Shown here: positions 1 to 10,762 of the stretch, in pieces
Layout: each line of letters opens with the position of its first letter
Position numbering within the stretch: position 1 is the stretch's first letter
Origin: Palaemon carinicauda
Taxonomy: Eukaryota > Arthropoda > Malacostraca > Decapoda > Palaemonidae
NCBI RefSeq assembly: GCF_036898095.1
Contig: NC_090729.1
Coordinates: 62,339,436 to 62,403,435, forward strand
Direction of reading: 5' to 3'
Length of the DNA: 64,000 bases
Notes under the pieces: model-generated
Told to the model about the DNA's origin: nothing
The model's database searches: none
Seen by the model: the letters and a program-made list of their open reading frames with translations, nothing else
Program-made: the position numbers and the translations under genes

Positions 1-1187
1 TCGATTCAGTGGAATAATTAGGTTTTGTAATCAATGGCAATGTTATTCATAAGACTATGAAACCTCCAGCAAAGTTGGTTGTGACGAGTACAGTTGTTGC
101 TGCCACACACCAAACTTCCCAACTCAACTTTGAAATAGTGTTGTGTGGGGAGGAGGGTGACTAGCACTTGTTCAAATATGCCACTGACGATTCTGGTACT
201 CAAATTTGCACTGCTGTAGTGGAGTTTTAATGTTGTTTCAACATAAGATCTACGCTCTCCCAGATACAAGCCAGCCTAAGGGATGTTGATACAAATTATT
301 TTACAAGATTCATTTCCCCAAGTTAGGGCTCGATGTCTCTAATGTCTAATTTGAGCTAATGTTATTTTCCTTATCCACCATATAAGGAGTAATGTAGGTA
401 CCTATGAAATGCCCACCGTCTACCTCTGGAGCCACATCATCACCAACAGTAGCAGATTGCTATCAGCTACGACATGATGTCTGCTTCTTCTTTCTACTTA
501 TAAACATGGATAAAGACATGCAGGTAGATCTTCCAACATCCTTATTAGATGTTGATCTTTTTATATGGGATAAGAGTAAGGAAGACTATAAATTCCGAGA
601 ACAAAAAAGCATTATCTTGGAAAAATGTGGATTTTGATTTGTACCGATGATTTGAAATCTTGAAGGAAAGGGGAGAAAATTAATTGGTATGGTATAACCT
701 CTTCTGTTTGTGACTGTCGGACACTTTACGTTATATTATTCGATAATTATTATTCCGATTCATATTAATTTTCCGTAAACTGACAGTAAACTTTATCAGT
801 TTTATAGGAGCCATCAATTACACACTATTTGGTACTTGTTATCCAAATCAATCCTTCTTAGAACAAGAAGCATTTTGTGTAAGATGGCAGTAGGGACATA
901 GCTTAGAATTAAGTGGGAGATCCTACGATAGGTAAGGCTAGTGCTCTTGGGTAAGGTTATGTTAGGTGGGGAACCATAGATTAGGTGGTGTTCTTGTGTC
1001 TGCTTCTCTAGTATAAGTGATCTCTACCAAGCAGGACAACGCAGTCTCTCCCTGAATGCTGAAGCAGAATTTGTAGCGAAGCAAGGACCAGTGTACCCAC
1101 AAACTGAAAGACTGAAAGCAGAAAGGAATGTAGAGGCCGAGATTCAACGACTAGCAGCTTAAGAGATTTGAATAAGTTGAAGATGAT
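1..1187. other. Intergenic, no gene recognised
   Basis: AT-rich sequence with only short open frames (77 codons at 404-637 is the longest I checked on the plus strand) and no recognisable motif. A stretch near 1010-1052 loosely resembles 59316-59369, both containing a variant of the phrase AAGCAGGRCAACG followed by a CTCC end, so an old dispersed repeat probably lies here. Nothing else is supported. Confidence 0.6.
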
Positions 1188-2290
1188 GGCAAAAGAATTG
1201 AGTTTGGTAAATATATGATATATGAGTTTTTGGTCACCCTAATATAAAGACATTTATGGGGGACCCCATTGGAAAACCAGATTTTTTAGGTCGGGAAATG
1301 TAAAAAACGAGTGACTAGCAGTAATAATAATGGTAAGAAATTCAAAATAAGCACAAGATAACCAGTTGGAAAAATATATAGTTCATGTACATGGCTGAGA
1401 ATAGGCCAAAAACATGATTATCTAATAATTTGAGATTTGTATGGGGGTAAAAAACCTAATAAACCCACCTATGTTAACTTAGAAGTTCCCAGGTTACAGC
1501 CCATAGCCTAGACCCCACTTCCGAGGTCAGAACCCATAGAACCTCAGGACACTCCCCTCCCTAGGTCACCCCAGGTCATAACCGCTAGTCAAAAATCCTA
1601 TCCCAGGTCACAGACTAGAAGTAGGCCTAAATCCCAAATGAATCCTTACAATAAGATAAAGTAAATCACATGTAAATCATTACAAAATAATAAAATGAAT
1701 CATAAATAAATTCTTATATTATGAAAAAGTCAATCACAAATAATTTCTTTCGTTATGATTGACACCGTCTTTTTTTTCCAGGTAATCTTTACAGAAGATT
1801 TGTAGCAGAAAATGTGCTGGCCTTCCCTGAAAACTAAGTCAGAATTGGACCTTTTAGGCATTATTTCGCTGTTATATTTCAATATAACATGAGTAACAGT
1901 AGCTTTACACTAAATGCAGAGCATTTCCACCAAAATCAACTGCTGTCATTAACAAAATTACACAAAATTTTGAAATACATCGATGTACTTCACTTAAGTT
2001 TCCTCTTGGAGACATCTTTACGTGATGGTGATTAAGTTGAAACTGAAGGGGAATGTGATCATAAAATGGCTGTTATAGGAAAACATTGGGGAACTTAGGA
2101 AGAAGTACTCGTGAGCTGTTAATTGGTTTAAAGAAAGAGCACCTGACAAATACGCCATTGTATATGCACAGAAAGCTTCACAAACCATGAGAAAAACACA
2201 TATGCAATATGTCCCCTTCAGTCTCTCAGATGTACACAATAGACTTAGAATGAAAAACATAAATCAAATTTATATACACCGATATGTAAG
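1188..2290 (+). repeat. Dispersed repeat, copy A (uninterrupted)
   Basis: This segment aligns by eye along most of its length with 59882-60821 followed by 63960-64000. Shared landmarks include AAGAATTGAGTTT near its start, the tract TATAAAGACA.TTATGGGGGACCCC, GCAAAATAAGCACAAGATAAC-like sequence, a shared CACAAATAATT(T/C)CTTTC motif followed by TTATGATTGACACC, and TTACTTCACTTAAGT. Copy B has about 100 extra bases near 59910-60010 and carries a 3.1 kb insertion that copy A lacks. No coding motif is visible. The right limit is uncertain because copy B runs off the window. The element class is unknown. Confidence 0.7.
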
Positions 2291-3653
2291 TTATTATGAC
2301 CCAGCCCCTATTAAACATACAGTATAGAGAAAAATACAAAACTAGCCAGCACTCCTCCATTTCTTATAGAGAATTCCAGTGTCACTGTGTCACTAGAAAT
2401 TAGAGCATCATATATTTACCTTCAGTTTAAAATATGTGCAATAACCAATCAAGTTAGCAGAACCGGACGTCCAAATATCTAGAAGAATTGCTACACAGCG
2501 TACAGCCAACAAATCACATTGACACGAGAATACTTACAGACGGTTTCATGTATTAGAACCTAGATATAGGCCTATTGTGGGCTCTAGACTCTAGATTGTA
2601 GGTCTATTATAACGTTATATGATACAGACTACTTTTCTCAGACGCAGCGCTAGACGACATGTCTCTTATTTCATCTGTAACACTTAGGTTAGCTTTAGTG
2701 TTTACTGGAAATCTTCATAAAGCTGAAAGTTTTCAAATTATTGCATAATTTAAGTTTATTAAAAGGTTTGGGACATGGGTACGGTCTAGGTGGGCAAGGC
2801 TATATATCAGTAATCATTTATACATTTAGATATTTTTCTTATAAATTTTCATAAATATATGTAAAGATTTATTGGGTATTCACATATAAAGTACGATTTT
2901 TTAGGTCCTTGAAAATATGAAATTTGCATTTTAGAAGGAGCACCAGCAAATATGTAAGCAGTCTTTGTGCAATTTTCCTCACAGCTATTTTTGGAAGGTT
3001 AACGGTATCTCATTTAATCTTATTTATGGATCAATCTAGTGGACAAGTGTTCAAGTTATAAATCCTTAACAGGTCTTCTGTAATTCAGTCCAGTGATCTA
3101 ACTTGAACAATACAATGAATAGCATCATGATTACATTTGTAGAGGTCCAAATTGTCCGGAATAGACTCGGTTCACACACACAAAGTATGTGGTCTATTGT
3201 TTAGCTGTGATGCCCACATGAGCACTAGGCAGAGGGGATGAGACCCCACTCCAGTACTTCCAACTCAAGTTCTTTCTCGGTTAAGATAAACCCAATCCTT
3301 TCTACAATGGTTTGTTTCAAGTGGAAGAGAGTCACGTTGGCTCTGGGTGACTTCATCAAGTGGGTTTTGGTCTGTTTCTCTCTAGCATTCTAGGCAGTAA
3401 GTTGTTGATATTTTGGGGTCGAGGCTAGTAGTGATTATGAATCTCTCGCAGGATTACAATCTTTGTCTAACAGCCTGGAGATCATATAGTGGATGCCTTT
3501 CATCATTTCTTGTTAATATTTTTAGGTATTTCAATGGGCTGTTCAGTGGGGCAATGTTTTCCAATCTAAAGGGTACTAGAAAGAGTGTTGGTCTTAAGGC
3601 ACCAGTAATTATGTAACATGCTTGATTTCAGTTTGGCATCAACATTAGGGCAG
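2291..3653. other. Intergenic, no gene recognised
   Basis: AT-rich sequence with no convincing open frame or repeat. The 67-codon plus-strand frame at 3413-3616 has no recognisable domain. Confidence 0.6.
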
Positions 3654-3865
3654 TTTATATGCAGATTTCTACTTTAGTAGGTGACCTACATACTGTACAG
3701 GTTTCTACCTTAGTCAGTCTACATGATGTTATCTGTTTTAGTAGGCAGTCCATATGCAAGTTTTTACTCTATATGCAGATTTCTACTTTCGTAGGTGATC
3801 TACATGCACGTTTCTACTTTAGAAGGTGATACACATGCAGGTTTCCACTTTAGTAGGTGATATAC
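3654..3865. repeat. Degenerate minisatellite, left part
   Basis: Loose tandem repeat of roughly 31 bp. The core reads GCAGGTTTCTACTTTAGTAG followed by GTGATCTACAT, with many substitutions and some missing units. The array stops at 3865 at the edge of an LTR retrotransposon and resumes at 9005, so the two parts were one array before the insertion. Confidence 0.8.
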
Positions 3866-4042
3866 TGTAAGCAGGTTAAGACACACTCGGGAACAGTTGA
3901 TTCCTTTAATGTACAAGAGTTGATTACAGATTTACAGATCAAGGGATGAGCGGGAACTGACTTGTGTCTTTTCCTGAATCCCGTGCAAAGAGATACACAT
4001 AACAGGGAAAACCTATCGTACATCAAATTGAACATTCCTACA
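3866..4042 (-). repeat. 3' LTR of the gypsy-type element
   Basis: The partner of the LTR at 8828-9004, the same length of 177 bp with about six differences (roughly 3.4 percent). Since LTRs are identical at insertion, this gives a relative age: old enough to have decayed but still easily aligned. It is preceded on the minus strand by a purine tract and followed by the TATAC target duplication at 3861-3865. Confidence 0.93.
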
Positions 4043-4055
4043 CCTCCCCTTTAAG
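4043..4055 (-). other. Polypurine tract
   Basis: Directly next to the inner edge of the 3' LTR, the minus strand reads CTTAAAGGGGAGG. A purine run at this place is the standard plus-strand DNA primer of LTR retroelements. The position is decisive; the sequence alone would not be. Confidence 0.8.
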
Positions 4056-4397
4056 ATCAAAGCTCCCCATTCAAAGCAAACATAGTATATTTAAAACATA
4101 AGTATAGATTTCTCCTTTTAGTTGCAAAAATAATAAAACTGGTAAAGGTAGTAACATGTGAAGCAAAAGGAATTCAGCTATAATAAAGATAGTCCTTCGA
4201 ACACAGCGCTGGAACATACATGAATGGTAAACATGACAAGAGGAACACTTATTAAACCCAAATAATCAAGATTAAAGTATATGCACAAAATTTGACATGT
4301 TTAGGGGATATTTATTAAACACAACTAAAATGAATTACTCTGTAATATAATCATCGTACCATTGCGGAGGACGACGTACCCTAGTGCTACTTCTCTC
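4056..4397 (-). other. 3' untranslated part of the gypsy-type element
   Basis: AT-rich stretch between the end of the integrase reading frame at 4398 and the polypurine tract. No ORF or further motif is seen, and no envelope-like gene is present. Confidence 0.6.
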
Positions 4398-7300
4398 CTA
4401 GGTGGGTACTGGGCCAGCCTCCCCCGAGGCGGTGGGAGTAGGTTCTCCCTCAGGTGGTGTGGGTGACAGGGATCTCAAATGCTTCCGATTTCTTGTTGAA
4501 ATTCTTCCGCTCCCGTCTAACCTTATGCGATATCGGAGGTAGCTATTCTTTTCAATAACCACCCCGCTTCTATTCCAGGCTCGTGTAGTCACATCCTGGA
4601 TAGCTACCCTCTCACCTATTTGTAGGGGGGAAAGATCCTTGGCTTTCTCGTTATACTTGGATGATATTCGTTGCTCAACAACGTTTCTTTCCCTCTCTCT
4701 TGCGGACAAGGTTTCCGACCAATGCTCGGTGACGAAATGATAACTTTTTAACATTGGCACCGAATCTCGAAGTTGGCGACCCATGGCCAGCTGTGCAGGA
4801 GACTTATCTATACCACGTAATGGTGTATTTCTATACTGCAATATCGCCTGAGCTACCTTGTCATTGTCTAGCCCTCCATCAGGTAGAGTATTGCCCATTA
4901 ATGTTCATTTGGCGGTGCGCACAGCAGCTTCTGCCCGCCAGTTGGACTGTGGGTAGTGAGCAGACGACACTCTCATAGATACCCCCCACTTACCGAAGAA
5001 ATGTCTCATTTCCATGCTCGTTAGATTCGTGCCCTCGTCCACTGATATTTCTTCAGGTGCTCCCAACCACATAAAATATCTTCTAAAAACTGGGATCAAT
5101 CTCGCTGATGTAGTTCCGTTAGCGAAGAAATAAATTTCCATCCATCCAGTCAGTCGATCGGCGTATACCATATACTGCCTTCCTGCTACTTGAAATAAAT
5201 CTGCAACAGTTCTCTGAAATGGATATTCAGGAGGGGGAGTGTATATAATACTTTCCCTTTGTTGCGAAGGTGCCGCAACGTTGCAATCATGACACTGTGC
5301 CCTATAATTTGCCAAGTCACCCTCAATCCCAGGCCAATAAACAGCCTGTCGTGCTCTTCTGATCATGGAGTCAGTTAATTGATGACCTGAATGTAAATTG
5401 GTTGCAATGCGTAAACGTAGTACCTCCGGAACTACCAGACGAACATGCCCCTCGTCATATGCATATGTGACTAATCCTTCAATGACACCCAGTCTATCAC
5501 GTTCATTGAAAAAAGGTTTTAGGCAGGTCTCCACTTGAGACCTAGACGACGGCCAACCCCCTTCGCTGACACGTCGCTGCAATAGTAAATAATCAGGATC
5601 CTTCTCTGCTTCCCCCCTCATGGTAGCCCAGTTCATAGTAATGACGTCATCCGCCAGCGAGGACGTCAAGGAGGCAATACAAACTTCGTTCATAAGTTCC
5701 TCTTCTTCTTCGTCTTTGACGGTAGTTTCACTGCGAATCACTGGGTATCTTGATAACATATCGGCTGCCGAATTCTTCTTCCCCGGCAAATATCTTATGG
5801 TAAAACTATATTGCATAGTTTTCTCCTTCAACCTTAGTAGTCTCAGGTTTGCAATGTCTTTTAGGCTCCTATCCTCAAAGAGTTTTACCAAAGGTCTATG
5901 GTCCGTGATTAAAATGAAATTCGGGCATCCCAGTAAAAACAATCTCGATTTCCGAAGGCACCATACTACTGCAGCCGCTTCCCCCTCAATGACAGCATAG
6001 CCGGCCTCCGCCTCCGTCAGGTGCCTGCTGCCACATAATTCCAGTTTCCATCCCCCCTCACAACAAAAAGGGGCATTGAGATCCTCGCAATTGCAATATT
6101 GTTGCAATATAACAAATCCCATTCCTTTTCTGCATCAATTGGTAACAACAGCAGTGCGCCTTGTCTTATCATAATATGTCAGTCCGTCGCCCAACATCTT
6201 GCAAATGCTGTCCCGGGCTGCTTTGAAGGCGTTGGTCCCAATAAACTTTCCGATGGGGGGATTTCTTGAGAAGATCCCTGAATGGTTCCATTACTGGTGC
6301 TATAGCCACGAAAGGTGCAATTTGGTTCACAAGTCCAAACAAGATCTTATATTCGTGATAGTTGGGCTTGCAGGCATGGGGAAGTTCTTAATGGCACTCA
6401 TACGCTCATTAGAAGGCCTATAATTATCCCAATCAAGTTCGTACCCCACAAACTCTACCTGTCTTTGACAAAATCGGAATTTTTCCGGATTCAGCGTAAT
6501 ACCATTATCTCCACATAATTGCAAAAAATCACAAGTATGCCAATATGCTCCCTCAACACTGTCGTCATATAAAAACACGTCACCTATGCACTTGTACTTT
6601 CTGTGTACATCGATAATGACGTCATCGAACCTTTTCGTGAATGCATCGGGGGCCGCGCAATGACCCATAGGTGTTCGACAATACTGGTATCTCCCCCATG
6701 GTGTAATAAACGTTGTCAACTGTCGGCTCTCCTCATCTAATGGCACCTGGTGGAATCCGGCATAGGCATCAACTACAGTCTTATATGTACGAAGTGGCAC
6801 ACCCGAGACCATGTCAAAAGGAGCACATGTGTGATGCGTTTCTCGTTTGCAATTCTTATTAAGCTCTTGATAGTCCACGGTCCTCCGTGGTTTACCATTT
6901 TTCTTAGCTACTACTACCATCCTCGCACACCAGTCCATAGCTGTACCAGCAGGGACCTCCCTAATTACTCCTAATTTGACATCTTCGTCGAGCTGAGCCT
7001 TAACATCGGCCTCCCATTGCTTAGGAACTGGTATAGGTGTATGACACGCATAGGGGATGGCACCTTCCCTCAGGTGAATGTGGTGAGGGGCTCCTTTCAT
7101 CATCGGCAGAGGGTTTCTTGAAACGTTGAACCTAGTCTTCGCAAAACGTTGCAATAGCCAGTCCCTCAGCCTAGGGACATTCTCCTCCGTGGCAGCGTAT
7201 GGCATCTCGCGCTGACGACCACCACCCCCTACCCCTGTGCGAACGTTTTCTTCAGGTGTTTGGCGGGGGTTAGTCGACGCAGAGGGTTTCCGAGTTTTCC

Positions 7301-8135
7301 GAGTAACGTCATTCACGGTAGCGACAGTATGATTGGGAAACTTTGTATGCACTAGACCTAGTGATTTACACACTCCTAAAGACATATAAAAACGGGTAGC
7401 ACCCTGCACAACGATAACACTAGTGCTCACTGATTTATCACCCAATTCTATTAGCATATCAACAGACCCATATATTCTCAATGACTTCTCCCCTGCGTGA
7501 TTTACAATGACATTACACCGAGAGAGATTAGGTACCTTCAAACCTAATTTTGGTAACAAATCTACCCCTACTATACACACTTCTGCCCCTGTGTCTGGAA
7601 CAGCCTCAACAACGACACACTCACATGAGAACTCATGCTTAACCTTTATTTTCCCCATCGGCAGTTTCCCCACTGCCGCACATAGGCCTACCTGGCGATT
7701 GTCTGCAGGTGGATAGGCAACAGTGCATGACGTAACAGACGCGTCCGCAATAGGCGCTGTTTTGGCTGGCTGTTGCCCCCCTTGATGACAGAATTTAGCA
7801 AAGTGCCCCACAATACCACACTGAAAACAGTTAACATTATCAGCAGGACATTTTCCCTGCCAATGAGAATGACCACCACACTTTTTACACCTGGTATCTG
7901 ACTTACTGCTACCAGTAGGTTTCGAGCTACTACGGCCACGGCCGTGTCCCTTGTCACTATTATTAGACCTATAGCTAGCAATAATTTTACTTTCACCTTT
8001 TAACCCACTTTCAACTAGGCCTAAGCCTATCTCATCCCCTTTTACCAAACTAGCTACGTTTGCCCTTCCACGAGCGCTAATACTATCCTTTTCTGCGGAT
8101 TCATAAATTCCACATTTACGTAACAATTTCTGCAC
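4398..8135 (-). pseudogene. pol: gag C-terminus and pol, broken
   Basis: Domains in order, by position. Two CCHC zinc knuckles lie at about 7790-7900 (CKKCGGHSHWQGKC and CFQCGIVGHFAKFC). An aspartic protease with DTGA is near 7590. Reverse transcriptase has FLYDD near 6555-6575. Ty3-type RNase H lies at 5760-6122 (TDHRPL, AADMLSRYP). Integrase lies at 4920-5420, with an HHCC finger ending CHDC, the phrase PQSNWRAEAA, and a basic tail to 4398. The pieces are 6327-8135, 4905-6122 and 4398-4898. Breaks: a 1-base frameshift near 6340, another small indel near 6230, and in-phase TGA stops at 6135-6137 and 4905-4907. The second integrase carboxylate sits in SVDEGTN, slightly unlike the common SDGG form. 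Inactive as it stands. Confidence 0.9.
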
Positions 8136-8168
8136 AGTATTGAAAACCTCATGATCCTGTAGGATCTC

Positions 8169-8789
8169 TTACTTAAGTCCCACATTGCTTAAACCACTTG
8201 TTATCCGCTGAACTAACACAAAATCATTCAGATCAGCTCGACAATGGGGACACTTAAACCCACAATCTAAGGCCAATTGTTGGCACCTATGCACAAAAGA
8301 TTTCGCGGTTTCTTGATCGCCTTGTTGCGCTGAGAAAAACTTGTCCCATGCCACTGCCTTATTCACAGACTTCGTCATGATCCCCTCCAGTCTGTCAAAT
8401 GCCTCAGAGGCCGTTAATGAGTTCCACTGAACCCCTGAGTGCGTTGCATCTATAGCCATCCTTAACTTCTCATCGCAGTTTAACAGGATACTGATAAGTG
8501 CATTCTCACCTGAGACGTTTCCTAAGGCCAGCCAATCACTCATAGAGCGACACCATTCTCGAAAACTGCTTTGTGTCATCTCATAGCTACACTTCTCAGG
8601 GCACATCGCCCTAACACCTGCCGAGGCTGAACCATGTGGTCTTCCTTGTGCCATGAGGCCAGCCAAAGCCTGTAACAAGTCCTGTCCCTCGTGGCGCCGG
8701 CGTGCCGGTGTTGCATTCCTGCTTGCAGTGCCCCTGGGGGAACGTCTTGCTGTGCCCCTGGGTGTGTTGTGATGGCCTTGTCTCAGCAT
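8169..8789 (-). pseudogene. gag: gag of the gypsy-type element, cut by a stop codon
   Basis: A 206-codon frame starting at an ATG about 38 bases inside the 5' LTR. The N-terminal 40 residues are Arg, Thr and His rich. The middle carries the gag core with FREWCRSMSDW near residue 80. A Cys/His cluster ending LDCGFKCPHC lies near residue 185. Gag packages the RNA into a cytoplasmic particle. The frame ends at a TAA at 8169-8171. The same reading phase continues without a break into the downstream frame at 8135, which starts with more gag-like sequence and zinc knuckles, so the TAA looks like a nonsense mutation rather than the true gag end. A programmed stop cannot be excluded without a second copy. 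Confidence 0.8.
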
Positions 8790-8809
8790 CTTGTAGGTCC
8801 TGCTTTGGA

Positions 8810-8827
8810 ACGAGATTCACTGCGCCA
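8810..8827 (-). other. Primer binding site candidate
   Basis: Immediately downstream of the 5' LTR on the minus strand, without a gap, lies TGGCGCAGTGAATCTCGT. It starts with TGG, the complement of a tRNA CCA end. I did not assign the priming tRNA; comparison with the 3' ends of decapod tRNAs would settle it. Confidence 0.6.
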
Positions 8828-9004
8828 TGTAAGCAGGTTAAGACATACTCGGGAACAGTTGATTCCTTTAATGTACAAGAGTTGATTACAGATTTACAGA
8901 TCAAGGGGTGAGCGGGAACTGACTTGTGTCTTTTCCTGAACCCCGCGCAAAGAGATACACATAACAGGGAAAACATATTGTACATCAAATTGAACATTCC
9001 TACA
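8828..9004 (-). repeat. 5' LTR of the gypsy-type element
   Basis: 177-bp terminal repeat, upstream in the sense of the element. It matches the copy at 3866-4042 with about six substitutions and no length change. On the minus strand it begins TGTAGGAATG and ends CTGCTTACA, the usual TG...CA ends. At 177 bp it is short for a gypsy LTR. No TATA box or polyadenylation signal was confidently placed. Confidence 0.93.
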
Positions 9005-9235
9005 TATACCTGCAGGTTTCTACTTTAGTAGGCGATCTACATGCAAGTTTTTACCTAAGTAAGTGATCTACGTGCTGGTTTCTACTTTACTAGGTAAACT
9101 AGATGCCGGTTACTAGTTTAGTGGGTGATCTAAATGCAAGTTTGTACTTTACTTGGTCATCTACATACCTGTTTCTACATTAGTAGGTGATCTAACAGGT
9201 TTATACTTTAGTAGGTGTTGACCAGCAAGTTTCTT
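9005..9235. repeat. Degenerate minisatellite, right part
   Basis: Continuation of the array at 3654-3865, with about seven imperfect units of the same roughly 31-bp core (…TTTCTACTTTAGTAGG…). The first five bases repeat the target duplication TATAC of the LTR element. Confidence 0.8.
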
Positions 9236-9301
9236 TTTCAGTGAGGTTACTGCTGGTACTCACATTTAATTTCACACCTCTACTGGTACCCATAATCATT
9301 A

Positions 9302-9303
<2 letters not shown>

Positions 9304-9365
<62 letters not shown>
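9304..9365. repeat. (CT)n microsatellite
   Basis: About 31 uninterrupted CT units. The minus strand reads as an Arg-Glu repeat, which is an artefact and not a gene. Confidence 0.97.
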
Positions 9366-9366
<1 letters not shown>

Positions 9367-10406
9367 GCATATACTTTTATATTCCTACTCAACCTCATTA
9401 TTTCATAGATGAATGGCCCCCTGGTTCAAGTACAGCAGTTCCAGAATAAAAGCTTTTCTTAATGCCAGTAAGGCCAAAACGTTATAATCTAATCTTAGAT
9501 GCAGAATAGGAACGTATTTCAGATATTTTAAGAAATAAAACTTGTGTTTATGAAAAGCATATTCTTCAATTGGATATTTTAGTAATTATAAAGAAAAATT
9601 ACCCATAAGTTATTCACAATTTGATTATTTCCAGAATTATTGATATGAAAAAATTAATGCATTATTGATTACAACAGTCACGGTGAATCAGTTCTGCTCT
9701 TTCAATTTGTTGGTTATTAGCTTAACACAGCCCAATCCAGTTATGTTATAAGTATTTTTGGTAAGGCTAGACGCTAGACAGAATTGTTCAGTTAGTCAGC
9801 CTTTGTATTATCAACTCGTTCCTCACTGCAGCACAGCAGTGACTTTGACCCTTTCTTGGAGAATGTGATTTCTGAGTTTACCTCTCAATGCACCCCTTCT
9901 CACCATTGAATGACAACTCCCTCGTCCCCCCTACAGAAGGGATGAAGAGAGACAGAGTATCTACTCAAAACAGGAGCAACAAAAAACCTTAAGACAATGA
10001 ATAAAGTAAAAAAATATATTGTTATGATATAGTGTCTCAGTGATGTCACTGATTAAATACTGATGCCACCTAGATGCGGTCTCCATGACAATGGACCCAT
10101 GTCCCTTGGTCTCAAATCCCTCAAAACCTAACAAATAAAGAAAAATAAAAAAATACCATATTTTTAATGAGATCCATAAAATCGATGCAAAAATATAAAT
10201 ACAAAATCTTACCATATATCTAAGAAAACAAACTTCAGATAAACCGATATAAGTAGTTTGAACCTTGCTAAGAATATGCGGTCATGAATGTAAACTCAGA
10301 TAATGCATAAAAAGATATCTAAAAATAAAATAATGGTAGGGAAAACCATATAAGTTACGAGATTTAATCTCATGGGGCTAGTGATGAGAACGTCGATAAA
10401 AATTAC
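9366..10406. other. Intergenic, no gene recognised
   Basis: AT-rich spacer up to the left end of the DIRS element. Short frames only, with no recognisable domain. Confidence 0.6.
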
Positions 10407-10762
10407 TTTTTTGGGCTCAAGCCATGGCGTCCTGATGGAAGGTTCCTTTTTGGTAGCTTCCTTGGGTATATAACTACTAAGATATTCCCAGAAAATTTAA
10501 CCACAGGTTATCACAAAATTCTAACTTCTGGAGCGAGTATCCTAAAGGTTTCCCTTTTAAGACATCGTATATCAACAGGGGACGCATGTATTAACGCGCC
10601 ACATAGCTATCTACACCCCGAACAGAGTTAACACTTCGGTGTGTAAGGGCGGAGAATAGCTGGGAGCCGTTCCACAGCTAATCTCATCCGTGGCTACTTT
10701 TGATACTTGAGACGTAAACAAACGGGCGCCATTGCTAAATGACGTCACGTCCGTCCTCATCC
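10407..10762 (+). repeat. Left inverted terminal repeat of DIRS
   Basis: 356 bp beginning TTTTTTGGGCTCAAGCCATG. It is inverted with respect to 18857-19243 over nearly all its length, with about seven differences. The extreme left end (about 15 bases) is unrelated to the extreme right end, which is typical of DIRS, where the terminal extensions are copied from the internal complementary region. Confidence 0.92.

Larger units (their letters stand above)
3866..9004 (-). mobile_element. LTR retrotransposon, Ty3/gypsy-type, degenerate
   Basis: A 5139-bp element on the minus strand with two 177-bp direct terminal repeats, TG...CA ends, and a 5-bp target duplication TATAC (3861-3865 and 9005-9009). 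Inside, in minus-strand order, are a primer-binding-site candidate, gag, zinc knuckles, protease, reverse transcriptase, RNase H, integrase and a purine-rich tract. The order RT-RNase H-integrase is that of Ty3/gypsy elements; the gag and integrase resemble proteins usually labelled K02A2.6-like in invertebrate genomes. The LTRs differ at about 6 of 177 positions, and gag-pol carries three stops and two frameshifts, so this copy cannot make its own proteins. It sits inside a minisatellite. Confidence 0.93.

Noticed and set aside
949..1000. TTAGG-like motifs (GGTTATGTTAGGTGGGG, also near 25148 and 49630) as telomeric sequence
   Set aside because: Only isolated, imperfect units; no (TTAGG)n array. 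More likely part of an old dispersed repeat.
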